From Tribonema minus (taxonomy: Eukaryota > Sar > Xanthophyceae > Tribonematales > Tribonemataceae), in NCBI GenBank assembly GCA_017506865.1, contig JAFCMP010000008.1, positions 248,001 to 312,000 of the forward strand: a stretch of DNA of 64,000 bases, written 5' to 3'. Made by a program: the position numbers and the translations under genes. The first letter of the stretch is position 1, and each line of letters begins with the position of its first letter. Positions 23,601-34,357 of this stretch are shown here, in pieces. The notes under the pieces were generated by a model. The model did no database searches. It saw only the letters and a list, made by a program, of their open reading frames with translations, and was not told where the DNA came from.

Positions 23601-26600
23601 CGTGGTTTCCGCTGCCATCATGTCGCTGAGCAGCTGATGCACAGCTCCACGCTAACTCTAAGAACATGAACAAACCCCCGACCCTACTCCTAACACTGAA
23701 TCACCCTAGCCTAGCCCTGAGCGCAAGTGCTAACCATGGTCAGAGGCGTGGTTCCTGCTGCCATCATGTCGCTGAGCAACTGATGCGCAGCCCCACACTA
23801 ACCCTAAACCTACATGTACCCGAATCCCTACTCTTAACATTGAATCACCCTAGCCCAGCCCTAAGCGCAAGTGCTCACCTTAATGGGGGGCGTGGTGCCC
23901 GCCGCCATCATGTCGCTGAGCAGCTGATGCGCAGCTCCGCACAATTCCTTAGCCTAAAAATACCCGCAACCCTACCTCAGCACTAAGCCAGCCTAGCCTA
24001 GCCAAGCGCAACTAGCCCTAAGCACGAGCGCTCACCTTAATGGGGGGCGTGGTTGCCGCTGCCTTCATGTCGCTGAGCAGCTGATGCGCGGCTTCGGGTT
24101 GGCCCGCCTTCTGACACGCCAGCGCGGCGCTCATGTACACCTGTTTGAAGACATGTAGAGAGATAGCAGTGAATAAATCCATGCATGAATGACTGGATGA
24201 ATGAGTGAATGAATGAATGGAAATAAACCTGGTCAAAAATGCCAGTGCGGCGTTCATGTACACCTGTTCAGCGACGTGCAGAGAGATGGCAGTGGGTGAA
24301 TTAATGAATTATTTCAAGTAATGGACATTAACATGTTCGTGGAAGATGACGGGGGGGCGAGGTAGTGAATGTAATGCGTGAAAACGAACCAAACATTGAG
24401 AGGTTGAATGAATGTACAACGAAAGATGGTATCAATGATTGAGCAAAGTAAGGTGGTACGCCTCACAAGAAAGAATTCTAGTAAATGTGCAGGGCATTCT
24501 TCAATCCCGATCAAGCAACATGGAGCCTATGTTATACAACGGGAAGTGCACATGCATGCTCGTACCTGAAGTTCAGGCTCGTGTCCCAGGTCAACGCGCG
24601 CGTCCTCCACCAGGGACACCGCCGCCTGCCACATGTTGCTGTCCTTCTCGCAGCCGATGGCGGCATTCCTGCACGCACCAGCACAAGTTCGCCATTTCAA
24701 TTGTCAAGTTAGACACATGTTGCCATCGCATGGGACGCGACGGATGCACTATGATGGCGCTACTTGTGTCAAGTATGTAAAGTGGTGTCAGTGTGCATTG
24801 ACATGGGGGTATGGATGAGAGCGCCTCTGCCAGCATTATGTAATATGCAGCCCTGTGCCAGCATTTGCAAGAATGCGCCCAAAGCAGCTCTCTCATTCAC
24901 ACTTAGTACGGCGTCCTGTGCGGCCTGCATCTCATTCAACTCCCTTAAATGGCTGACCCAAAGCCGTGCCCAACACAGCCGTGCCCCCCCCAAGAGCCTC
25001 TGTCGACGACTTGCCTGATGACGTGCCAAAGGCCGACTCATGCCCAGCCCTATTAGCCCTAACCCTAACCCTAGACAAAAACGCGCAGCGCTCAACACCC
25101 CCCCGCCCCCTCCCCTCACCTGTACGTCACGTCGTCCCGCGGCACGCCTACCGCGCACATCTCGTCCAGCCCTAACCCTAACCCTAGACAACAACACGCA
25201 GCAGCGCTCAACTCCCCCCCCACCTGTACGTCACGTCGTCGCGCGACACGCCCGCTGCCCTCATCTCGTCCAGCAAATCCTAACCCTTACCCTAGACAAT
25301 GACGCCGCAGCAGCGCTCAACATCCCCCCCACCTATACGTCACGTCAACGCTGACTGACGGTGCACATTTCATCCAGCCCTATCCTAACCTAACCCTAGA
25401 CAACGACGTGCAGCAGCGCTCAACACCGCCCCCCTACCTGTACGTCACATCGTCCCGCGGCACGCCCACCGCGCGCATCTCGTCGAGCAGGCCCACCGCC
25501 GCGGCGTGCTGCCCCTGGCGCGACAGGCACCCAATCGCCGTGTTGTAACTGTAAGTGTCGGGGGCAAGGCCGCGCGACTTGGCCTCGCCGAGCAGGTGCA
25601 GCGTGCGCTGCCACTGCCCGCCGCGCGCGCACGCGGACATGGCCGTGTTGAATGCGATGATGGTGGGCGTGCTGCCCGCCGCCTCCATGTTGCGCAGCAG
25701 CCGCAGCGCCGCGCGCCACTGCGCGCCGCACGACGCCAGCGCCGTCAGCCTGTGTGCTCCAAAACAGGGGGGAAGAGAGGGGTGAGTGAGTGCGCCGCGT
25801 GCGCATGTGACTGTGTGTTGTGTGTGTGTGTGGTGTGTGTGTGTGATCGAGCACTGGTGTGCGCCGCACGACGCCAGCGCCATCAGCATGTGTGCTCAAG
25901 CAGGGGGGAAAGAGAGGGGTGAGTGTGGCGCGTGCGCCTGTGACTGTGTGTGTGCGAAGTGTGAGTTGAGCACAGTCGTGCGCGGCACGACGCCAGCGCC
26001 GTCAGCCTGCCACCGCGCAGAGATAGGAAAAGAGGGGGGAGCGCGCAATGAGTGCGCCGCGTGCGCGTGCGACTCTGTGTGTGTGTTGTGTGTGAGTTGA
26101 GCGCTGTTGTGCGCCGCACGGCGCCATCGCCGTCAGCCTGCCGCTCCAACAGGGGGAAAGAGGGGGGGGTGCGCAGTGAGTACGCCACATGCGTGTGGTG
26201 TGGAGTGCCGCTGACAACAGGGGGAAAAGGGAGAGGGGAAGGGGCATGGTAAGGGAACTGTCTGCGCGCCCGCGTCAGCGTGTAGGGATGCATCTGTCGT
26301 GAGCAGCGGAACAGAGGGCTGCGGGGGGCGCGTTGCGCGCGCGTGAGGTTAACCCTAACCCTAACCCTAACCCTAACCGTGTGTACGATGCTTCACGCGC
26401 ACGGACTGTTACTGCGTGACTTGTAACACAACTGCGTGGCGTCAGCGGCGTTGGCCTGTTGACCATGCAAGGGGAACTGCGGTGAGTGCGCGCCACATGT
26501 GTGCGCGTGTGTGGTGCGAGTGGTCGTGAGCATTTCGCTGCCCTTCAGGCCGCCCCCGAAACGGGGAGGCTTGTGGGGGCTGTAACTGAGCGCTGCTGCA

Positions 26601-27666
26601 CGATTTCGGCGCCATGCGCGTTGCTCGGCGCCGTCAGTCCGCTGCTCAGACGGACACGAGGTGGCCACCATGTATGTCAATATTGGCGAAGTGTCCCCAG
26701 CGCTCCAGCGCCAGAGGGTGAGTGAGGGCGTGACAGCAGGACGTTATGATCGTAGCCGCGCGCCGCGCTGCTGCAGCAGGGGAGGCAGCGCGCCGCTGTC
26801 ATGATGCTCGATAATGTCTGCGATGCCAATGATTCGGGTTCATACATGCCACATGTAAGACGACCAACACTTACTTCAGAACTAAACAGCTTCACTACAG
26901 GTTCACTACCTGCCGATCGCGGAGAGTGCAGGTCATGTGGCGGCTGTGAATTGGTTCTTGGATGAATTGGCGATGACACATTTTCGAAACGTCAGCATTG
27001 CCGGTTATGTCGTTGACGGGAACCTTGCACAAGCCAACAAACTGCAAAAGCAGGATGCGTCTTGTATGCACGTTTCCAGGTTTGCTTACAGATGCAGCTG
27101 TTGGTTACAAGTGCCTTCTGCGCACAATGCACAATACCAATATCAACGACCAATCCATGACTTGCTTGATGTAGGCATAACCTGATGATACATTGAAAAA
27201 TGCAGGCTCCTGAAGTACGTCAATGACCTGGTCTCACATAACGGCAAAAGCGCATAATGATGTGAACTGGTATGAGCAGCGCGGCAGGGCAGCCTGCACT
27301 TTGTCAACGCGCTATCATGACGCACATCGTCACTCACCAGTTGCCCATGCTGGGAGTAATACCAGCCTCCTTCATCTCCTTCAGCGCCCTCACTGCGCCA
27401 TCAGCATCCTTGTTCGCCTTGCACGCCTGCAGCTGCTGAAAGAAGTGCGATTTCTGCCCGCCCCCGCTGGAGCGGCTACGGCGCGGCTTCTGATGCTCCG
27501 CAGGCAGCTTGAAAGCGCTGGAATCTGCTGGGATGGTGAAGGCACGCTGTGAGCCCCCTCCTACACTGCTGCAAGTGTCAGCATTCATCTTGCATGGGCA
27601 GAAGTGAGGCCTCGCAACTCCAAGTGCTGGACGCCATGATGAAAGTTGCTGTTGCGCCAGCACCAT
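17661..27666 (-). CDS. Pentatricopeptide-repeat (PPR) protein (10 exons, 786 aa)
   Basis: PPR proteins bind organellar RNA in a sequence-specific way and act in its processing, editing or translation. Minus-strand exons: 27666-27338, 25749-25438, 24668-24566, 24140-24036, 23167-23053, 21909-21779, 20999-20113, 19410-19291, 18553-18457, 17822-17661. Every junction is GT-AG, the phases agree and the total is 787 codons. The repeats follow the usual 35-residue helix pair pattern, for example FNTAMSACARGGQWQRTLHL, YNIVISAYATVADWQGAIAM, PWTAAISACGK, YNAAMLACQRAGRWREAEAI and FNTALLALGGAGRVDTALEL. I judge there to be about a dozen motifs, not exactly counted. The N-terminus (MVLAQQQLSSWRPALG, then an S/R/K-rich part) could be an organelle-targeting peptide. 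There is no DYW or SMR domain; the tail is Asn/Gly-rich. The start codon is the least certain part. Confidence 0.9.
18699..18744 (-). repeat. Interstitial telomere-type tract
   Basis: CCCTAA units with two variants, in a PPR intron. A shorter tract at about 18840-18858 lies in a related sequence context (GATGCGCACT/TAGGCGCGCAATAG), which suggests duplication of the surrounding 130 bp. Confidence 0.8.
21231..21800. repeat. Copies of PPR exon 7 acceptor edge and exon 6 donor edge
   Basis: The 5' edge of exon 7 (AGRLDQALQLLVD, up to 20999) is repeated at about 21225-21262 behind a G-run, again encoding AGRLDQALQLLV. The exon 6 end (ACGK plus GTGAGACAG at 21779) recurs as TTGCCGCACGC-type fragments near 21400, 21460, 21545 and 21612. 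Confidence 0.8.
22042..22064 (+). repeat. Interstitial telomere-type tract
   Basis: About three and a half TTAGGG units in PPR intron 5. Confidence 0.85.
22345..23110. repeat. Array of PPR exon 5 donor-edge copies (about 7 units)
   Basis: The real exon 5 end encodes MRQEGVPPDVVSYS with the donor at 23053. Six further copies of this edge and its GTGAGTCAC donor occur near 22370, 22465, 22570, 22690, 22790 and 22900, at about 95-120 bp spacing. Most still encode MRQxGxPPDxVSYSS on the minus strand. Confidence 0.92.
23510..24060. repeat. Array of PPR exon 4 donor-edge copies (4 units)
   Basis: The exon 4 end at 24036 and its donor are repeated near 23590, 23735 and 23880 with a period of about 145 bp. 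Each unit also carries a CCCTAGCC/CTAACC-rich stretch. Confidence 0.9.
25030..25460. repeat. Array of PPR exon 2 donor-edge copies with telomere-type tracts
   Basis: The exon 2 end (DDVTYR, donor at 25438) is repeated near 25120, 25222 and 25333. Each copy is accompanied by CCCTAACCCTAGACAA-like sequence and a GCAGCGCTCAAC segment. The period is about 105 bp. Confidence 0.9.
25735..26165. repeat. Array of PPR exon 2 acceptor-edge copies
   Basis: The exon 2 start (LTALASCGAQ, from 25749) recurs near 25865, 25985 and 26110, each followed by a purine-rich GGGGGAAAGAGAGGGG tract and a GTGTGTG stretch. Fainter relatives lie near 26430 and 26625. Confidence 0.88.
26349..26378 (-). repeat. Interstitial telomere-type tract
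   Basis: Four to five CCCTAA units in PPR intron 1. Confidence 0.9.
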
Positions 27667-27840
27667 CGCCGCTGTCTCTTAGCGCCGAAGCTAGTACTGT
27701 CGCTACTGGTGTCTTTGGTATTATGGCCCCTCCATTGCAATTTGCACCACGCACCTTCTTTTCGAAGTACGGACGCAGAGGAGTCACATTTTGAAGTTGG
27801 CTCTTTGGGATCATTGAAGTTGCACTGAGTTTTCTCATCG
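27667..27840. promoter_or_regulatory. Likely bidirectional promoter between PPR and phosphatase genes
   Basis: Only 174 bp separate the predicted start codons of two divergent genes, so both promoters should lie here or overlap the first exons. I see no clear TATA box. Open frames cross the interval, so either start could lie further upstream. Confidence 0.4.
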
Positions 27841-30800
27841 ATGAACCGTGGTGCCAGCAGGATACGAAGCCCTAGTGTCTGCAGCGGTGCCTCGAGAGCT
27901 TTCTTAGTCGCCGCTCTGGTATTGGCAGCCATCGTGGTCAGCATGGCAGAGGCAAAATTGGAGGGAGTGTTCACAGATCTAGGTGCGTACGTCCAGCAGC
28001 GTGCGCAGCGGTCATGCCAACAGTGTATGCTTCGATGTCTCAATGCAAAAACTGATAGGCCCATTCTGCTGACACCAGCGCCATGGCAGCTGTATCCTGC
28101 CTGGTCACCAGCTAACCGACAAAGACATTTTTCATGATAATGTATATTCGTTCTCTCTCAGCAATGTGTTACACTGTTTCAAACCAGGCAATATATATAT
28201 GTAAGCTGCCAGTGCATCTCCTCAAGTCTGATATCGTAGCATGCACATCTGCCCCAGCTCATTGCTGCGGGAGAAGAAACAGGAGCAACTATTCCGTGCA
28301 TTTGAATTGAAGTACACGCTCAGCATTGCAGCTGCAGCAGTCAATTACAAGACTTTACAAGCAGCGGTGCAGCGCGTAATAGACAGCAAGTTGATGGATT
28401 GAGACCCTTGTCCGCTGCGCATGCCGCTGCAGCCTACCTGTCCAGCGATAAATCTGGATGTCACAGCTGCAGCGTTACGGGCACAGGCACATGTGATCAG
28501 CAGCAGGGATGATGTCGATTGCACCAGGGTGGGCACTCGTCAGTGCACTTGAACTTGAACCTACTGCTGGTGCCCACATAACATCTAGCACAACCTTTTG
28601 CACCATGGTGGGCACTCGTGAGTGCACGTAAAGTTGAACTTGCTGCTAATGTCGCCTGTCCGCAAACAACTAGCGCAACCTGCTGTACATCTCTATCGAC
28701 GGTATGAGACCAGTGTCTTCATCCAGGGCCACTGTGAATTTTCTGCAAGGACAGCAATTGCATGGCGCTGTTCAAAGCACTGCAGGGCCTCATACACATG
28801 GTCAGATGATACACACGGTCAGATGACAAAGTTATGGGTGAAAATTGGGCAACATGGGACCTTGGCGACGACGGTGGTTCATCAGGATAACATGCAAGAG
28901 CAGAAACCAGCCCCCTGCAGCTCACTATGTCCACACGGCAAGCTCACCTCAACATGTTGCAAGCAGCATGAACAAGCAGTGTAAAGTTGAGTGCATGGGT
29001 TATTTATGCGTGTTTCTGTAAGGCACATCTTGTACGTCAAGACAATGATGTTTCTCGCTTGGTGGCTTTGCAGCAATTTACCTTGAGCGGTGGCAGTGCC
29101 TCCAAGTACAAAGGTATGAATGCTGACACAAAACACGCATCTCATGGTACTATTCATACATTCGCATCTCATCGCCGCTATCACATAAAAGCCACCTGAA
29201 GTCCGCTGACAACACATGTTTCACGTCGTCCCTCACCCCCATAAACTAGCCCTAACCCTTACTAACCCCTAACTCCCGACTTTGAAGCGGGAGCCTGTTA
29301 CACTAACCCTAACCCTAACCCTTGCAGATGGGACCCTATTGCACAAGGGCGAGCTGGTGCCAGATGCCGACACTGTGCTGGCGCATCGCCCTTATCACGT
29401 AAAATGACTTGAAGTCCACTGACAACAATCAATATTCTGCATCATCCCTCGACTTCGCTCGCAGACGGGACCCTACTGCATTACTATGAGAAGGGCGAGC
29501 CGGTACCAGACGCCGACACTGTGCTAGCGCTGCCGCCATCAAAGACGGGCAGACGCGCGCTCATTTCAAAACGGACACTGGAGCTCACAACAGCGCTCAG
29601 GTGATGCATAATCCAAATGCGATTCATTCATTCACTTCGTTCATGCATCCATTCAATCAGTCAAAGGCGGGCAGACGGGCGCTCACTTCAAAAAGGACAC
29701 TTGAGCTCACGACAGCGCTCAGGTAAGGCTTTTGTGTATTCGAGATGCGTCATTCATTCACTTCATTGATTCATCCATCCAATGATTCACATATTGGGAG
29801 TCAGTTGAGCGAACTGCATGCCTGGAGCTCACCGCAGGCAGCACATGCACGCTGGAGCTTACAACAGCGCTGAGGTGATGCATTATCCAAAACGCGCATT
29901 ACTCATTCACTTCATTCATTCATCATTTTAATCAGTCAAAGACGGGCAGATGAGCGCTCATTTCTAAACGGGCGCTGGAGCTCACAACAGCGCTCAGGTA
30001 AGGCACTTGTGTGTTTGAGATGCGTCGTTCATTCACTTCGTGCAATCATCCATTCAATCATTCAAACCCAGGGAGTCAGTTGAACGAACTGCATGTCTGG
30101 AGCTCACCGCGGGTAGCGCATGGGCGCTGAAGCTCACAACAGCGCTCAGGTTGTGCATCATCCAAAATGCAAGTCATCCATTCACCTTTATTCATTGGTT
30201 TATTTGAAATTAATCTCATCATTCGTCTGGAGCTCACCTCAGGGAGTTTCATTCATTCACTTCATTACTGATTTGTCCCTTCCTCCAAAGAAAGGGGATC
30301 AATTCAGCCAGCTGCACGAGCAGTATGGGCAGTACCAATAAACGTGTCGCGAATACTACTGTGATGCCTCGCCGCAGTTTGGTTCCGCGGGCAATGGGGC
30401 AGGCGCACATGAAGCTGGCTGTTTTGTCAAAGGGAGCTCTGCACCGCCCGTATGACATCTTAATGAATTATCTGATTGAATTATCTGCTGTGCTCAGGCC
30501 TGTGGCTCACAAACTTCAAGGTGTGTGTTTCAAAGTACATTGTACTCAAAGTATGTACTTCAAGCACGTACTTCTACAAAATATCTTTAATGGTGTGTGG
30601 GGAGGTGCATTTTTTTGCATATTGTGATTACATCGTGTCCTCCAAGTATGTACTTCAAGTACATACAAAGTATTCTTTGACGGTGTCTGGGGACGTCCAC
30701 GTTAAGCACACGGTGTGCGGTGAGGTGCGTATTCTAATTGGCAGAGGAGTAAGCACTGAGTGCCTTTGCCTGGCAGGCGTCAGAATGGTCCCCTGTGTCA

Positions 30801-33740
30801 AGAAGTACGGACGCGACTGTTCGGCATGTTTTGGGATACAAAATTGCTCTTATTAAGGTGTGCAACTGCAACTTCGAGCACATTGAATGGAGGAGGTCAA
30901 ACACCAGTTGGCATCGAGTGTTGCACAGCTGAAGCAGTGGCTGTGGCAACAGCAGCAGCGCCCTCTGCAGCTTGAACACCAGCAGCACAGCGGAAGCGGC
31001 TTCCTCCACAGCACAAATCATGGGCTAGCACACAGAGGTCTTTTTGACTACTGTGGATACGGTGGCACTGTTTGACGCGTTGCCTCTTACTGCAGCACAG
31101 GTGACCACGGTCATTGGCGGAAGGCACTTGCGGCTAACCACTTCTTGTCACCTAGAACTCTACGGTCTTTTGATTCATTTCCATGAGCGGCGGTGAGGCC
31201 TGGCACTGCAGCAGGACCGAGAACGCCTGGAACCTTGTGGAGCCTGACGCTTCTGCAACTCGGAGGTTCTATACGCACCAGGTGTGCGGCCGCAGGGGCA
31301 TTCCAGGATGCCCCCAAGCCCAGCCATGGCCCTTGCAACGGCCATACGTGGCCCAGGGTATGAACCGCCTCTTCAGCAGTGAGCAATGTGCACCCAGACA
31401 GCAGTGAGCGCGCTGCCCAGAGCTGCCTGCGCTGAGCGCTGGCGCGACCTCCATACTCCAACCTTGAAGTTCTCCTTTGAGAGCAACGGCCAACCAGTGC
31501 AGGGAAGAGGTGGTTCACACCTTAGGCCATAATTGGCCCTTGCAATGGCCACCCCAGTGCAGTGAAGAGGTAGTTCATACCTGGGGCCATAGGTGGCCGT
31601 TGCAAAGGCCATGGCTGGGCTTGCGGGCGTCCTTGGGGTGCCTTGAAACCCCCGCGGCCGCACACCTGGCATGTGTAGTACCTCCGAATTGCAGGAGCGG
31701 CAGGATCCACAGCCCCCAGGCGTTTCCATTCCTGCAGTGCCAGGACTCACCGCCGCTCATGATGTGTGCTGTAGAGAAAGCCGCTTCTGCAGTGCTGTTG
31801 GTGTTTGAGCTGCAGAGGGCGCTGCTGCTGTTGCCACAGACACTGCTTACGCTGTGCGACACTCGATGCCGATTGCTGTTCGACCTCCTCCGCAGCCCCC
31901 AGGCATTCCCAGTCCCGCGTGCATCACGGCCAGACAGTCGGTGCCCAGCGCGCAACACGTTTTGTCACTATGAGCAGTATTAAAGTAACCATACTAGTCC
32001 TGCTTGCAAGGGTTATAACAAGGCACATGAAGCCTTGGTCTTGCGGTAGCTAGAGGCAGGCAGCAGGGTGCTAACTGCAACTTGTTGACCAGCAGCTCCG
32101 CTAGTCCCCCATCGTTTACTCCTTGCTGTCCGCAAGAAACCTCAACTTCAACTTCAACAAATGTGCAGTCGCGTGAATCCGCAGTTGGGTACTGCGCAGT
32201 GCTCAATACTTCTACACCAACCTTCAACAGCCACGGTATAGCGCAATGCATTTGTGTGGGGGAGGCATGTTCTTGGGTGAAGGTCAAGGCAAGGGTCAGG
32301 CGCATGCGAACGTTTACCTGTTGGCACACGAGCTTTTGATCTGCGTGCACGAGGGCTGCTCCTGTGTGGGCCAGCTCATGGCCCGCCCTTTGTGGCGGTT
32401 CCCCGCGTCTCACACGCCACTTGTCTCGAGTGCGCCGCATGTATTATGACAGCAGGGCTACATAGCTCCTGTGTCAAAGTGTCATGACTGTTACTTCAGT
32501 ATGCTGTGAATAGAAGTACTAAGTACTGTAATACCTCATCACACTTCAGTTGTGCGCGCAATGGAGGCAGGCGCATGTGAAGTTGACTATTGAAGTTGGA
32601 GCGTGCGCTGCAAACTCTGAATGAGTTAGCCTGCACTGCTAAGCACGCCTGCGGCTCACAAACTTCCCAGCGTGTACTTCAGGTACACGCAAAAGTATGT
32701 ATTGACGGTGTGTGGGGAGGTGCAAATTTGAATCACATCGTCGTACCCTCACCACATGTTTCTTGCGCCTGCCAGGCAAATCACCAGGTGCCTATTCCTC
32801 TGTCAACCGTGCACCGCAGCACCCCATGACCTGACATCAGCGACCATCATACGATCAACAGCCGTTTTCCAACACTCCAGCCTTGCCTCACCCATACATG
32901 CCTACCTGCCCCCTCGTGCAAACCCTCAGGCAGCGCGGCGTCAAGCTGACGCTCGTCTCCGGCGTGCGCTACAGCACCTTCGTCGACAGGCTGCCCTACC
33001 TACCGCACGCCGACGCGTACTGCATAGAGAACGGCGGACGCATCTTCTACCCCACCGCCGCCCCCTCCCCTCCCCCCGACGGCAGCACCTATCACACAGC
33101 CCCCCCTGAGCACTGCCTCCAGGAAGACTTGAAGTGGCGCGAGGGCCTCGAGAGCGTGTGCGGCAAGGCCTCCGAGAACGATCCCCTGGACGCGGAACGG
33201 CGCGCGGGACCGGTCTGGGACCTGTGCCGCGCGCTGCGCGCCGAGGGCTGGACGGTTGACACGGCCACCTACAACACGATGCTGAGGATCAACGCGGGAG
33301 AGGGCGATGGCGAGGCGCGGCTGCTGCGCAGGATGGCATCTCTGCCGCCGTCTTTTCTGATTGCCACCAACTTTGGCCTCGTGGACGTCATGCCGCGCGC
33401 GAGCGGCAAGCTGCACGTCGCGCGCTACCTCGCCGCCGCGCACTTCAAGTTTGAAGTTCCTGACCTCGGCGGCTGCGCGGCGATGGGCGACGACGACAAC
33501 GACATTGAGATGCTGAGCGCCGCCGGCCGCGGCGCGTTCGTAACGGGGTTTTCTTCGCGCTCAATAGAGGCGGCGGCGCGCGCGGCGCCGCGGCAGTTCC
33601 GCGTCGCCGCCGCCAGCGGTGTGGCGGCGGCGGAGGAGTGCCTGGAGGCGATTTTGAGTTTAGGCGGGGAAGGCGTGATGAGTGATGATGGCGCTGCGAG
33701 AAAGGGAGCATTGAAGGCGGAGCTGCTGCAGGTCGCGTAG
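27841..33740 (+). CDS. HAD-superfamily phosphatase, Cof/sucrose-phosphatase-like (3 exons, 362 aa)
   Basis: This is predicted to be a Mg-dependent phosphohydrolase; the substrate (perhaps a sugar phosphate or phosphoglycerate) is unknown. Exons: 27841-27982, 29465-29600, 32930-33740, with phases 1 and 2 matching. HAD motif I, FTDLDGTL, spans the first junction (D46 nucleophile, D48 acid/base), which strongly supports that splice. Motif II is LVSGVR (S103). Motif III Lys is in SGKLHVARYL (K253). Motif IV is GDDDNDIEML (279 on). The long insert between motifs II and III is a C2-type cap. Residues 21-34 (FLVAALVLAAIVVS) form a hydrophobic segment, either a signal peptide or an anchor. Intron 2 is 3.3 kb and contains exon-edge copies and a large inverted repeat. 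An ACTTCAAGT/TTTGAAGTT palindrome is translated as HFKFEV at about 33441. Confidence 0.88.
28520..28690. repeat. Tandem duplication in phosphatase intron 1
   Basis: Two units of about 105 bp begin CACCAGGGTGGGCACTCGT and CACCATGGTGGGCACTCGT, with shared GTGCAC, GTTGAACTT/TTGAACTTG and CTAGCxCAACCT blocks. Confidence 0.75.
29303..30150. repeat. Partial copies on both sides of phosphatase exon 2
   Basis: Exon 2 is 29465-29600. Upstream, 29322-29390 copies its acceptor and 5' half, directly preceded by CTAACCCTAACCCTAACC and TTGCAG. Downstream, copies of its 3' half with the GCGCTCAG/GTAAGG or GTGATG donor lie near 29643-29722, 29850-29876, 29935-30000 and 30115-30150. They alternate with CATTCATTCACTTCATT stretches. 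Confidence 0.9.
30405..30740 (+). repeat. Left direct repeat flanking the inverted repeat in phosphatase intron 2
   Basis: This contains GGCAGGCGCACATGAAG, GGCTCACAAACTTC, two internal copies of an AAGTATGTACTTCAAG block and GGTGTGTGGGGAGGTGCA. The same blocks recur in order at about 32565-32760. Confidence 0.6.
30889..31893. repeat. Large imperfect inverted repeat (possible fold-back element)
   Basis: The left arm 30889-31382 and the right arm about 31567-31893 are inverted copies, separated by roughly 185 bp. Shared segments include GGAGGAGGTC, CTCTGCAGCT, ATGAGCGGCGGTGAG, CCAGGTGTGCGGCCGC and CCCAGCCATGG. The left arm carries an extra 160 bp (31022-31183) that is absent from the right arm. 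Part of the inner right arm is duplicated once more at 31505-31565. I see no terminal target duplication or transposase. Confidence 0.75.
31022..31183 (+). repeat. Dispersed coding-like ~155-bp element, copy 2 (insertion)
   Basis: In another frame than the local ATG frame it reads FLTTVDTVALFDALPLTAA, then VIGGRHLRLTTSCHLELYG. It interrupts the left arm of the inverted repeat exactly where the right arm is continuous (ATCATG then AGCGG), and ATG is present at both edges. Confidence 0.75.
32565..32760 (+). repeat. Right direct repeat flanking the inverted repeat
   Basis: This is the diverged partner of 30405-30740, sharing GGCAGGCGCATGTGAAG, GGCTCACAAACTTCCC and GGTGTGTGGGGAGGTGCAAA. Confidence 0.6.
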
Positions 33741-34357
33741 AGGCTTGTGAGACAAACGTTGTGCGTTCAAGGTTGATTTGTGCGTCCTGTTTGCTGTACA
33801 TGAACGGCGCTTGTGTGCTGTACATACATGTAGGGAGCGCAGGCCCTGCAATTTCGGCACAATTTCAGGTTTCCTGAGAATTCTGAGCCTGCAGCTGCAC
33901 GGCAGCACTTTCTGGGCTGCCATATGCATGGCTTGGTGGTCATTTTTCATCATATTTACACTCCATAGTTGTTGCAAACATTGCCTTTTTTTCTTTGCTT
34001 CCTCGTGTCATGTTAGGCGGGTGGCGCTGGCACCAACATCAAATGTGTCATGTGTGAGCATGCCATGAGCTCTGCTTCTCTTTAGCCACTCACGCTGTCC
34101 ACCACAAACCATTTGCAGTGTGTGATATGTCCTTGTGGCGGCTTAGCTTTTGCAGCCATCCCGGAAGGGAAAACGGAACGGCTGCAGTGATTTTCCGATG
34201 TCGATGTATGTCATGTCCATGTCCTTCGGTGATTTTTGTGCGTTCTCGGCCCCGCGGAACTGTCTGTAACTGTACATGTACTCAGTGGGAATATAGGTCG
34301 GGATACCTGACGGATCAGGTGGGGGGCGCGATCGCTGGTCTGAGGCGCGGCGCCAGC
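33741..34357. other. Intergenic region between phosphatase and coiled-coil gene
   Basis: This should hold the phosphatase 3' untranslated region and the next gene's 5' region. The frame of the next gene is open from about 34118, so its true start may lie upstream. No element is recognised. Confidence 0.4.

Noticed and set aside
27585-28064. Minus-strand 159-codon frame opposite the phosphatase first exon
   Set aside because: It overlaps both the PPR start and the phosphatase exon 1. The plus-strand frame gives a hydrophobic N-terminus and completes the DxDGT motif across the splice, so this frame is a shadow.
31183-31407. Short ORFs in the inverted repeat as real genes
   Set aside because: Similar frames appear on both arms, but they do not extend coherently and lack splice partners. 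They are kept as part of the repeat.
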